NCBI RefSeq assembly: GCF_015223435.1 | Contig: NZ_VHKO01000002.1 | Coordinates: forward strand, 120,553 to 184,552 | From: Vibrio hibernica | Lineage (GTDB): Bacteria; Pseudomonadota; Gammaproteobacteria; Enterobacterales; Vibrionaceae | Reading direction: 5' to 3' | Length of the DNA stretch: 64,000 bases | Part shown: piece by piece, positions 9,614 through 17,080 of the stretch | How the letters are laid out: each line of letters starts with the position of its first letter | Position numbering within the stretch: position 1 is the stretch's first letter | The notes under the pieces: generated by a model | Database searches by the model: none | Seen by the model: the letters and a program-made list of their open reading frames with translations, nothing else | What the model was told of the DNA's origin: nothing | Program-made: the position numbers and the translations under genes

Positions 9614-9623
9614 GAACACACTA

Positions 9624-10616
9624 TTATTTTTGTTGCTCAGTAGATTCGGAATTACTTAGACTCCAGACGTAAGCCGCAACTAATTGCACTTTATCTTCAC
9701 CTAGAATATTTCCCCATGCTGGCATTACGCCTTGTCTACCGTACATAACGGTTTCAGTAACATCTGCCCGTGAATCACCGAATAACCAATCATTATCAGT
9801 TAGATCTGGCGCTCCGAATGCAGGGTTACCTTTACCATCGGTTCCGTGACAAGCAATGCATGAAGCAAAACGAATTTTACCGGCAGCGGCTTCACGAGCG
9901 TTGACTTTTCGTCCAGATAAACTTAAAACGTAACTCACAACATCACGTGTACCATCTTCGCCTAATAACTCCCCCCAAGCTGGCATTGCGCCATGGCGGC
10001 CATCTTTTATTGTCGTAAGAATGGCTTCAGGTTCACCACCATATAACCATGCACTATCGGTTAGATTAGGAAAGCCTTTTTGTCCACGAGCGTCTGAACC
10101 ATGACATTGAGAACAGTTTTGTAAAAATAAATTCTGTCCCACTTTTAATGCTGCTGGGTCTGAGGCGATTTCAGCCGTTGGCTTATAATCAGTACCGGCT
10201 TCGTTATAGGCTAAACGCTTAAAGGATTCACCATAAAACTTATCGGCAGAATCTAATTCTCTGGCATATTGATCTAGCTGTTTATTATCTTGTGCGCTTT
10301 CAATGGCCGCATTCAATTCAGCTACCGTCCTCACCTGCTGAGGTGAACTTGTCCAACCAAGTAAACCTGGAAAATTGCCTAAACCAGGAAATAAGGCCAA
10401 ATAGACGGCTGAAAAAAGAAAAGCGGAGAAAAATAGATAAGTCCACCATTTTGGTAGCGGATTATTAAGCTCACGAATACCATCGTATTCATGGCCCATA
10501 TCTTCACCTTCCTCTGCGCCCATCTTGTCTTTTAAACACCAGATCAAAATCGCAGCAATCCCAAAGATGGTACCTAAAGTAATTACTGTTATCCAGACAC
10601 TCCAGAATGTAGTCAT
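9624..10616 (-). CDS. ccoP: CcoP, diheme cytochrome c subunit of cbb3 oxidase
   Basis: The 330-residue subunit has two N-terminal membrane segments (residues about 5-28 and 55-80) and two periplasmic cytochrome c domains, each with a heme motif (CSQCHG, CIACHG). It passes electrons to CcoO and CcoN. The ATG at 10616 overlaps the ccoQ stop by one base (TGATG); a GTG three bases earlier is possible. It is the last structural gene of the ccoNOQP operon. Confidence 0.95.
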   Translation of the reverse strand: MTTFWSVWITVITLGTIFGIAAILIWCLKDKMGAEEGEDMGHEYDGIRELNNPLPKWWTYLFFSAFLFSAVYLALFPGLGNFPGLLGWTSSPQQVRTVAELNAAIESAQDNKQLDQYARELDSADKFYGESFKRLAYNEAGTDYKPTAEIASDPAALKVGQNLFLQNCSQCHGSDARGQKGFPNLTDSAWLYGGEPEAILTTIKDGRHGAMPAWGELLGEDGTRDVVSYVLSLSGRKVNAREAAAGKIRFASCIACHGTDGKGNPAFGAPDLTDNDWLFGDSRADVTETVMYGRQGVMPAWGNILGEDKVQLVAAYVWSLSNSESTEQQK

Positions 10617-10795
10617 CACTTCATTCCTCCTTGTTTTTTACTCTCTTGTGCCGCTGGTTCATCATCAAAAATCATGTTGGCAGCCTCATCAAAGCGAGAT
10701 TGGCGCTTTTTACTTCCGTAAGCCCACCAAACTACACCACAAAAACTAATGAAAAGAACAACAGTCCAAATACTATGAATAACGATAATATCCAT
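10616..10795 (-). CDS. ccoQ: CcoQ, small membrane subunit of cbb3 oxidase
   Basis: A 59-residue frame lies between ccoO and ccoP. It starts MDIIVIHSIW, has one membrane helix, then the hallmark VVWWAYGSKKRQSRFDEAAN, as in CcoQ/FixQ proteins. CcoQ stabilises the complex. It ends with QGGMK and its TGA overlaps the ccoP ATG. A SD-like AGGAG lies near its 3' end, ahead of ccoP. Confidence 0.9.
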   Translation of the reverse strand: MDIIVIHSIWTVVLFISFCGVVWWAYGSKKRQSRFDEAANMIFDDEPAAQESKKQGGMK

Positions 10796-10808
10796 TTGAT
10801 GCTGCTCC

Positions 10809-11426
10809 TTATTTCATTGCATGGCCAAGTGACTGAAGGTAAGCAATAAGAGCATCTAGCTCTGTTTTGCCTTCGACATCTTTTTGGGCATTAGCAATCT
10901 CTTCATCGGTATATGGGACACCAAATGAATCACGGAAAAGTCGTAATTTCTTTTCTGTTAATTCACCAGTAAGCTTATTTTCAGCCAGCCACGGATAACC
11001 CGGCATGATTGATTCAGGGACTACTTCTCGGGGATCCATCAAATGTACTCGATGCCATTCATCAGAATAGCGACCACCCACACGTGCTAAATCAGGCCCG
11101 GTACGTTTTGAACCCCATAAAAATGGATGCTCCCACACTGACTCACCGGCAACAGAGTAATGTCCATATCGCTCAGTTTCAGCTCTAAATGGACGGATCA
11201 TCTGGCTATGACAAACATGACAGCCTTCTTTTATGTAAATATCGCGGCCTTCCATCTGAAGTGCTGTGTAAGGTTTTAAATCCTCGACAGGCTCCGTAGT
11301 TTGTTTTTGGAACATGAGGGGAGTAATTTCAACTAATGCCCCTAAACTGATGGCAAAGGCCATTAAAATTGCCAATAAACCGACGTTTTTCTCGACTATT
11401 GAATGGCGATTCTTATTAGAACTCAT
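10809..11426 (-). CDS. ccoO: CcoO, monoheme cytochrome c subunit of cbb3 oxidase
   Basis: The 205-residue protein has an N-terminal membrane anchor ([18 protein letters not shown]) and a single heme motif CHVCHSQ followed by the family block [20 protein letters not shown]. It accepts electrons from CcoP and delivers them to CcoN. It lies 13 bases downstream of ccoN and 13 bases upstream of ccoQ. Confidence 0.95.
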   Translation of the reverse strand: MSSNKNRHSIVEKNVGLLAILMAFAISLGALVEITPLMFQKQTTEPVEDLKPYTALQMEGRDIYIKEGCHVCHSQMIRPFRAETERYGHYSVAGESVWEHPFLWGSKRTGPDLARVGGRYSDEWHRVHLMDPREVVPESIMPGYPWLAENKLTGELTEKKLRLFRDSFGVPYTDEEIANAQKDVEGKTELDALIAYLQSLGHAMK

Positions 11427-11439
11427 ACGATAGCCTCCT

Positions 11440-12870
11440 TTACAAAGCCGGTTGTGGAATAGATTTCAAACTATTATCAGGTGCGCTAATGGTTTTGTAT
11501 GTGTTGTAAGCCATTAACAACATACCCGATACGATAATGACACCACCGATAAAGCGGACTAGATAGAAAGGATGAGAAGCTTCAACAGTTTCAACAAAAC
11601 TATAAGTTAATGTTCCATCGGCATTAACTGCACGCCACATTAGACCTTGCATCACGCCTGAAATCCACATTGCCACGATATAAAAAACAGTCCCGATGGT
11701 AGCAAGCCAGAAGTGAACGTTGATCAATTTAATTGAATACATACGCTCTTGAGCAAATAGCTTTGGAATCAAGTGATAAAGAGAACCAATCGTTACCATA
11801 GCAACCCAACCTAAAGCGCCAGAATGGACGTGACCAATGGTCCAGTCTGTATAATGGGATAGGGCATTGACTGTTTTAATTGCCATCATCGGGCCTTCGA
11901 AAGTCGACATACCGTAGAAAGATAATGAAACAATTAAGAAACGGAGGATTGGGTCATAGCGTAATTTATGCCACGCACCGGATAAAGTCATAATACCGTT
12001 AATCATCCCACCCCAAGATGGAACAAATAATAATATAGACATCACCATACCTAAAGATTGAGTCCAATCAGGCAGCGCGGTGTAGTGAAGGTGGTGAGGG
12101 CCAGCCCAAATATAAAGGGAAATCAGACCCCAGAAATGCACTATTGATAAGCGGTAAGAATAAACTGGGCGTTCTGCTTGCTTTGGCACGAAGTAATACA
12201 TCATTCCTAAGAAACCAGCAGTTAACAAGAAACCAACGGCATTATGCCCATACCACCACTGAACCATGGCATCGACTGCACCTGAGTAAATGGAGTAAGA
12301 CTTCCACAAGGAAACCGGAATTGCCATGCTATTTACAATATGAAGAACAGCAACGGTCAGAATAAAACCGCCAAAGAACCAGTTAGCCACATAAATATGT
12401 GATGTAGTTCTTTTAACTAAGGTTCCAAAAAAGACTATCGCATAAGATACCCAAACAATTGCAATTGCAATATCAATTGGCCATTCTAATTCTGCGTATT
12501 CTTTACTAGTTGTATACCCCAAAGGTAGGGAGATAACAGCGGCTAATATAATTGCCTGCCATCCCCAGAAAGTGAAGGGTACCAACAATCCACCAAAGAG
12601 GCGGGTTTTACATGTCCTTTGCACTACATAATAAGAAGATGCAAATAGGGCGCTAGTACCAAATGCAAATATAACTGCATTGGTATGTAGGGGACGTAAA
12701 CGGCTGTACGTTAACCACGGCGTATCAAAGTTAAGCTGTGGCCAGACTAATTGAGCTGCAATTAAAACCCCAACGCTCATACCCACAATTCCCCAAAGTA
12801 TTGTAACCAGGGCAAATTGACGTACAACCGTATAGTTATAATTGTGCTCAAGTTGATGTTCTTGGCTCAT
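11440..12870 (-). CDS. ccoN: CcoN, catalytic heme-copper subunit of cbb3 oxidase
   Basis: I start at the ATG at 12870 ([14 protein letters not shown], 476 residues), which matches Vibrio homologues and follows a GGAAGC Shine-Dalgarno; the frame opens five codons earlier. The protein has twelve membrane helices with the histidine ligands of heme b and the heme b3-CuB centre ([39 protein letters not shown]). It is the high-affinity terminal oxidase of microaerobic respiration. It is the first gene of the operon and is divergent from the gene at 13084. Confidence 0.96.
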   Translation of the reverse strand: MSQEHQLEHNYNYTVVRQFALVTILWGIVGMSVGVLIAAQLVWPQLNFDTPWLTYSRLRPLHTNAVIFAFGTSALFASSYYVVQRTCKTRLFGGLLVPFTFWGWQAIILAAVISLPLGYTTSKEYAELEWPIDIAIAIVWVSYAIVFFGTLVKRTTSHIYVANWFFGGFILTVAVLHIVNSMAIPVSLWKSYSIYSGAVDAMVQWWYGHNAVGFLLTAGFLGMMYYFVPKQAERPVYSYRLSIVHFWGLISLYIWAGPHHLHYTALPDWTQSLGMVMSILLFVPSWGGMINGIMTLSGAWHKLRYDPILRFLIVSLSFYGMSTFEGPMMAIKTVNALSHYTDWTIGHVHSGALGWVAMVTIGSLYHLIPKLFAQERMYSIKLINVHFWLATIGTVFYIVAMWISGVMQGLMWRAVNADGTLTYSFVETVEASHPFYLVRFIGGVIIVSGMLLMAYNTYKTISAPDNSLKSIPQPAL

Positions 12871-12908
12871 CTTGAATGCTTCCAATCTTATAATTAACTA
12901 CATAGCAT

Positions 12909-12927
12909 CAACACTAAAATAGTGTTG
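12909..12927. repeat. 19-bp perfect palindrome in the ccoN leader
   Basis: CAACACTA-AAA-TAGTGTTG lies 39 bases upstream of the ccoN start in the divergent intergenic region. It could be an operator or a leader hairpin. It does not match the FNR consensus, and I see no FNR box in this interval. Confidence 0.4.
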
Positions 12928-13083
12928 TAATGTTACCCAAATCATAACGGCAAGTTAAAATACCAACTAGCAACAATAATTTTAAATAAAAGCAACATTT
13001 TCATCGTTACTATACCTGAGATACCAATAGGTTAACCGTACTTCTTTTTAAAAGTTTGAACTAAGTTACACAGGAATATAGAC

Positions 13084-13503
13084 ATGGCAGCACAAAAACT
13101 GACAAAAGCAAGACTTGCACAAATCATCGCCATATTTATTGTATTGCTAGTCGCATTCTTTTGGCGTAGCTATCACTATGAAATAAAAGGCAAATCATCA
13201 GTTGAATGTCAAATAAATGAACCTTGTCCTATCCGAATAGAAAAAATGAAACTAGATGTAACATTTAGCGAATTTCCACCTTCTAAAGTAATGATTTCAC
13301 TAGATTCAAAAGAAAAATCCAGGCAAAGCCTCGAAACAATAACAATTGAGTCAGCACGATTAAAGCCTAACAAGATGAACCTGAAGCTACGTGACTGGAT
13401 AATAGACATAAATTTACCGATGCAATCAGAATGGTTACTATCAATTCCAGGTCGAGAATCTATTTTAATAAAACTGAATAAGAAGAGAGAATTTGACAGT
13501 TAA
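13084..13503 (+). CDS. Conserved hypothetical membrane-anchored protein
   Basis: The 139-residue product has a basic N-terminus, one membrane helix (LAQIIAIFIVLLVAFFW) and a periplasmic domain of about 105 residues with two cysteines (CQINEPC). I do not recognise the family. It is divergent from ccoN, sits 67 bases from the dif site and marks the left chromosomal flank of the prophage. A SD-like AGGAA lies 9 bases before the ATG. Confidence 0.6.
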   Translation: MAAQKLTKARLAQIIAIFIVLLVAFFWRSYHYEIKGKSSVECQINEPCPIRIEKMKLDVTFSEFPPSKVMISLDSKEKSRQSLETITIESARLKPNKMNLKLRDWIIDINLPMQSEWLLSIPGRESILIKLNKKREFDS

Positions 13504-13570
13504 AATTTAATTAGGGAGTAGCGTAGGTTTACTAAGTAAGATTGATAGAATTGTAGATTCGACTAACTAT

Positions 13571-13598
13571 ATTTAACATAATATACATAATGCGCACT
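13571..13598. other. dif: Chromosome dif site, left prophage junction (attL)
   Basis: The 28 bases read as XerD arm ATTTAACATAA, central TATACA and XerC arm TAATGCGCACT. From memory this is the reverse complement of the V. cholerae dif1 site with a single change. It is the site of XerCD resolution of chromosome dimers and marks the replication terminus. The last 11 bases recur perfectly at 22994-23004 at the other prophage end. By XerC cleavage logic the XerD arm and centre here are chromosomal and the XerC arm belongs to the phage. Confidence 0.9.
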
Positions 13599-13941
13599 TG
13601 GTAATAGCCTCCGCATGGCTTGAAACCATGACCGCAATCGTTCCGCAAGCCATTGAAATCCCAGATAATCCCAAGCCATTATATTTTTTTGCGATGTTTT
13701 CCCACAGTGCTTTCACGTTAGGGTTTTCATTGCGATCTGCATGACAACCTAACAACGCAATTTCCGCGTCTATTCCTGCGCCTTCCGCTAGAAAAACTGC
13801 CTCATTATCAGATATATAGCGTCTATTGTTTCTCATTTCACTGATTCTAGACGGCTGTATATTCAAATCATGCGCAATTTGTTTGTCTTGTATGTAGTTT
13901 TTTGCCTTTTTATAGGCATTTAACAAGTCATTCTGGTACAT
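13573..13941 (-). CDS. Prophage HTH regulator (DUF3693-like)
   Basis: The 122-residue product starts MYQNDLLNAYKKAKNYIQDK, preceded by GGAG six bases away; alternative starts lie 6 and 12 bases upstream. The N-terminal half is a helix-turn-helix (IAHDLNIQPSRISEMRNNRR) followed by the block EAVFLAEGAGIDAEIALL found in Vibrio filamentous-phage proteins of the DUF3693 kind. The C-terminus is hydrophobic (GISMACGTIAVMVSSHA). It is divergent from the replication gene, the place of the phage repressor in CTXphi-like phages. The last codons and the stop lie inside the dif site. Confidence 0.7.
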   Translation of the reverse strand: MYQNDLLNAYKKAKNYIQDKQIAHDLNIQPSRISEMRNNRRYISDNEAVFLAEGAGIDAEIALLGCHADRNENPNVKALWENIAKKYNGLGLSGISMACGTIAVMVSSHAEAITKCALCILC

Positions 13942-13975
13942 GCTCATCTCCAATTTTCTTTCATTCTAGCCTACA

Positions 13976-14041
13976 AATTACGTTTTTTTGTATCTTGTGC
14001 ATACGATTAAACGGAATTATGATTCCGAAATATCGTAATTT
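13976..14041. promoter_or_regulatory. Operator candidate between phage repressor and rep
   Basis: CGGAAT-TATG-ATTCCG (14012-14027) is a perfect 16-bp palindrome. It is flanked by a wider inverted pair, AAATTACG at 13976-13983 and CGTAATTT at 14034-14041. The symmetry and the place between divergent genes suggest binding sites for the phage repressor. Confidence 0.5.
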
Positions 14042-14088
14042 GACCGCCTTGAGGCTTTGACCTTGACGCTCAACCTCTTGGTGGTCAA
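14040..14088. repeat. Imperfect inverted repeat before rep
   Basis: TTGACCGCCTTGAGG (14040-14054) is imperfectly complementary to CCTCTTGGTGGTCAA (14074-14088). It lies just upstream of the replication gene and could be the double-strand origin nicked by the HUH protein, or part of the rep leader. No nick motif can be assigned. Confidence 0.35.
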
Positions 14089-14115
14089 TCCCTCTAATCA
14101 GTCAAGGTGGTTTGT

Positions 14116-16131
14116 GTGTATCAATTAGTGAGAGACGAACAAACAGGTTTTGAAGAATGGATTGATTTCATTCCCGTCCAATCTTGGGCTACCGCTGACC
14201 GTATTTTTGACGACCAAACTATACGCACTAATTTTACCGACCACATCAAAGGCGATTACCCAAGCCGCATTGATATTCACGGTTATTCTGACAATTACAT
14301 TCCCGTACGCGACCAATCTTTTTTGATTAAGCCGTCTTTCTCGAATCCTTGCGCGGCTGCGCTTTCTGCCAGTCACGGACACCGCGACTTTTCAAAACAC
14401 ATTCAACGTTCATTTTTAAACATCAACAAAAAGAAAGATTACTTCACCGCCCTTTCTACTGCGCAAGCAGCTTCCGAGCGTTTGTTTGCACACGGCTATA
14501 CCAAGGCCATGAGCGACGACCAAATCAAAGATATGGCGCTTGAAAAATCCGACTTGCTTCGCTCTAAAATATTCCACATCAAACACGATGAACAATCATG
14601 CTTTGAATACACGGTGCAATTTCTTGCGCGTATGGGGCTTTCGTTCCGTGAAGATGAAATTAAAACAAAAACTGAATCGGGCGAATTGTTTGCACTGGTC
14701 AATCGTGCGTGTGATTCCATTTGGTTACGCCGTCAACTTCGTCGCAAATGCGCCTACGAGGTTGAGCAAGTCGCGCGCGACTTGCAATTAGTCGAACGCC
14801 ATAAGCAAGTGTATTGCTCTGATTTTTCCGTAGAACGTATGCGCCACCGGATCAAATCTAATGAAATCGCCCTTAAAGAAACCATCGCTTACGATGAAAA
14901 CGACACTAGCAATTTTTTCACACTTCATGAGCTTAGTGCTAAATCCGTGTCAAATCCAAGCATTAGACGCGCGGAAATGTTCACGCGCCTAAAGGGCTTT
15001 GAAGATTACGCAAAAGACAATTGTGATGAGGCGGTTTTTTTCACCGTGACCACGCCTAGCCGTTATCACGCGATTTCAAACTCTCAAGTAAATAAAAAAT
15101 GGCTTGATGCCGGTTCGCCCGATGCCAAACAAGCGCATGATCATTTGCTTACCGTGTGGGCTGCGCTGCGTAAAATCATGGATAAGAAAAATATCAAAGT
15201 CTATGGCATGCGCATTGCTGAACCGCATCAAGACGGAACGCCACATCATCACCTTTTATTGTTCATCCAACCGCATGATAGAAAGTTTGTTACTGCTGAA
15301 TTTCAACGCCTAGCGATGGCAGACACGCCAAACGAAAAAGGCGCAAGCAAACACCGTTTCAAAGCTGAATTGATTGATTTTGCTAAGGGGTCGGCTGTGG
15401 GTTATATCGCGAAATACTTAAGCAAAAATATTGATGGCCTACACATCGACAAAGATCGTGGTTCATCACTGCAAGGCATTGAAGCGGCTGAACGTGTGGT
15501 TACTTGGGCGCGTGTTAATCAAATCAGACAATTTCAATTTATAGGTGGTCCGCCTGTTTCGGTGTGGCGCGAACTTAGACGACTACGACAAGAATTCAAA
15601 CAGGATGATGCCATGCTTACCGACTTAACCGAAGAAGAACATTTTCTATTAGAACGGGTTCGCAAGTCTGCCGATTTAGGTGACTGGAAAGCCTTTTGTA
15701 TCGCAATGGGTGGCTTGCACGTTAAGCGTAAAGACTCGCCTTTAACCGTTCAATACTCGGTGCAAGATGCCGTTGAAAAACTGATTGAGTCAGGTGAATT
15801 CAGCGCGACCAAATACGGTGACGCGGCACAAGCTAAAGTTAGCGGCTTAATGTTTAAAGGTGTATTCCTTTGCACTCGCTTTACTAATTGGAAGATAGAG
15901 AACAAAGACCAATTCTTGAAAGCACAAAACAAGATGATGGAGGGTGCTGTTGATTGGTTTGATGCCCTAGAGCGTCAAGAAGAATACCAACGCATGGCCC
16001 AAGAACGCTATGACCAATTTTTAGACTTTATTGATTACAAAGACGAGCTACAAGCTTCGCTTTTTGATTCTGAGCTTTTCGAAACTGTTTTCACTCCCAC
16101 CTGTTCGGCGCAGCCGGATAGGTGGGAGTGA
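14116..16131 (+). CDS. Phage replication initiator, two-tyrosine HUH endonuclease (GPA type)
   Basis: The product of about 671 residues nicks the phage origin to start rolling-circle replication. The HUH motif is TPHHHLLLF near 15238-15264, and 53 residues later comes GYIAKYLSKN with two tyrosines spaced by three residues, the arrangement of phiX174 gpA and P2 A proteins (Phage_GPA family). CTXphi RstA and VGJphi Rep are smaller and of another type. I prefer GTG at 14116, 8 bases after AAGG; another GTG at 14107 is possible. The 3' end of the gene encodes a very strong hairpin (16081-16141). Confidence 0.88.
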   Translation: MYQLVRDEQTGFEEWIDFIPVQSWATADRIFDDQTIRTNFTDHIKGDYPSRIDIHGYSDNYIPVRDQSFLIKPSFSNPCAAALSASHGHRDFSKHIQRSFLNINKKKDYFTALSTAQAASERLFAHGYTKAMSDDQIKDMALEKSDLLRSKIFHIKHDEQSCFEYTVQFLARMGLSFREDEIKTKTESGELFALVNRACDSIWLRRQLRRKCAYEVEQVARDLQLVERHKQVYCSDFSVERMRHRIKSNEIALKETIAYDENDTSNFFTLHELSAKSVSNPSIRRAEMFTRLKGFEDYAKDNCDEAVFFTVTTPSRYHAISNSQVNKKWLDAGSPDAKQAHDHLLTVWAALRKIMDKKNIKVYGMRIAEPHQDGTPHHHLLLFIQPHDRKFVTAEFQRLAMADTPNEKGASKHRFKAELIDFAKGSAVGYIAKYLSKNIDGLHIDKDRGSSLQGIEAAERVVTWARVNQIRQFQFIGGPPVSVWRELRRLRQEFKQDDAMLTDLTEEEHFLLERVRKSADLGDWKAFCIAMGGLHVKRKDSPLTVQYSVQDAVEKLIESGEFSATKYGDAAQAKVSGLMFKGVFLCTRFTNWKIENKDQFLKAQNKMMEGAVDWFDALERQEEYQRMAQERYDQFLDFIDYKDELQASLFDSELFETVFTPTCSAQPDRWE

Positions 16132-16141
16132 AATCAGTTTC
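16081..16141. repeat. Extended hairpin over the 3' end of rep
   Basis: Arms 16081-16102 and 16120-16141 are 22-bp inverted repeats with one mismatch; the core is CACTCCCACCT / AGGTGGGAGTG. The 17-base loop contains a further 6-bp stem, TTCGGC-GCA-GCCGGA (one G-T pair). The structure includes the rep stop codon at 16129-16131. No T-tract follows, so it is unlikely to be a plain terminator. In single-stranded phage DNA it would be very stable and could serve as packaging signal or complementary-strand origin. Confidence 0.75.
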
Positions 16142-16200
16142 CTTGGACTCGTGTCAATAACTGTCGCTTTTGCTCTTACTAAATAAAAAAGGAAATAAAC

Positions 16201-16515
16201 ATGAAACTTGAAGGCTTAATTTTAGATGAATCCGATATCACCCAACAAACCAAAACCATTCGCGGCACTGGTGAGTCGCAGTTGGTCGGTTCAATTAATT
16301 TAATCACCACCGCCCCAACGGATACGATAAAGGTATCTATCCCTGCCGAACTTTGGGCCAATGGAAAAGCGGGTGAAGAATTAAAACGCTTTGTTGGCAC
16401 TCGCACCATTTTCAATATTGAGTACCGCGATATGGCGTTTGGTAATGAAAAGGGTCAGCACGTTTCGATAAACGGCTTTCAACTTCATTCACTTCCTGCT
16501 GTAAACGCTAAGTAG
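16201..16515 (+). CDS. Probable phage ssDNA-binding protein (gpV/RstB position)
   Basis: The 104-residue product is soluble, beta-rich in appearance and lies directly after rep, the usual place of the ssDNA-binding protein that coats the viral strand. It resembles small DUF1293-type proteins of Vibrio filamentous phages (KLEGLILDES start, AFGNEKGQHVSINGFQL near the end), but the match is from memory and weak. A SD AAGGAAA lies 7 bases before the ATG. Confidence 0.6.
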   Translation: MKLEGLILDESDITQQTKTIRGTGESQLVGSINLITTAPTDTIKVSIPAELWANGKAGEELKRFVGTRTIFNIEYRDMAFGNEKGQHVSINGFQLHSLPAVNAK

Positions 16516-16523
16516 GTTTTAAC

Positions 16524-16643
16524 ATGACCGATATTCAATTTGATGAACTGCTTGCCCATTTAGACAATTTTCAGTTAATGGTTTTTATCGGCTTTTGTTT
16601 CGTCCTAGTGGGTATCGGTTGGTTTGTCGGAGGGCAACGATAA
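16524..16643 (+). CDS. Tiny phage membrane protein, pVII/pIX-like
   Basis: A 39-residue frame starts MTDIQFDELLAHLDNF, continues with a membrane helix (FIGFCFVLVGIGWFVGG) and ends QR. It begins 8 bases after the ssDNA-binding gene and its TAA directly abuts the next ATG. In position and size it corresponds to the small virion-tip proteins of filamentous phages (ORF44/ORF29 slots of VGJphi). Confidence 0.65.
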   Translation: MTDIQFDELLAHLDNFQLMVFIGFCFVLVGIGWFVGGQR

Positions 16644-16760
16644 ATGTTGAGCATGGAATTTATGACACGTTCATTTTGCACTGTATTTATCCTTGGCTTC
16701 ACGATTGGGAAACAAATTCTTGTTTTCAAACGTGCGGTTGAGATTTCAACTACTGGTTAA
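16644..16760 (+). CDS. Second tiny phage membrane protein, pVII/pIX-like
   Basis: A 38-residue frame starts MLSMEFMTRSF and has a hydrophobic core (CTVFILGFTIGKQILVF) followed by a basic residue pair. It starts immediately after the preceding TAA (TAAATG) and ends 18 bases before the coat protein gene. It is likely the second small tip protein. Confidence 0.6.
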   Translation: MLSMEFMTRSFCTVFILGFTIGKQILVFKRAVEISTTG

Positions 16761-16778
16761 CTATAAGGAATAATAACC

Positions 16779-17021
16779 ATGAAAATTTTAAATACTGCTA
16801 AAAAATATGTAAACAGCAAAACGCTTGCAATCGCTTCTGTTGCTGCGCTTTCTTCTGTTGGTGCTCATGCGGAATTACCTGCCGAAGCTGCCGCAGCAAT
16901 GACCGAAGTAAGTGGCATTGTAACGGATATGCTTTCTGCTGTTTGGCCTATCGTGGCAACTCTAACGGTTGGTTTCGTCGGTATTAAGCTATTCCAGAAA
17001 GCAGCAAACAAAGCTTCTTAA
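16779..17021 (+). CDS. Major coat protein, pVIII-like
   Basis: The 80-residue precursor has a 31-residue signal peptide ending in VGAHA and a mature chain of about 49 residues: an acidic N-terminus (ELPAEAAAAMTE), a membrane helix and a basic end GIKLFQKAANKAS. The end is close to that of the Ff coat protein pVIII (GIKLFKKFTSKAS), which contacts the DNA. A SD AAGGAA lies 9 bases before the ATG. It forms the virion tube after processing by host signal peptidase. Confidence 0.93.
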   Translation: MKILNTAKKYVNSKTLAIASVAALSSVGAHAELPAEAAAAMTEVSGIVTDMLSAVWPIVATLTVGFVGIKLFQKAANKAS

Positions 17022-17038
17022 TACCCTTTTTGATGTGA

Positions 17039-17064
17039 CTGGATGGTCAAGGCATCCAGATTTA
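17039..17064 (+). terminator. Hairpin after the coat protein gene
   Basis: CTGGATG and CATCCAG (17039-17059) pair over 7 bp with a 7-base loop and are followed by ATTTAT. A weak terminator after the coat gene is a known feature of filamentous phages that keeps coat protein high relative to downstream genes. Confidence 0.55.
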
Positions 17065-17080
17065 TAAATGGACTTAATAA

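Noticed and set aside
12871..13083. FNR box in front of ccoN
   Set aside because: No TTGAT-N4-ATCAA with two or fewer changes was seen; only an unrelated palindrome at 12909-12927.
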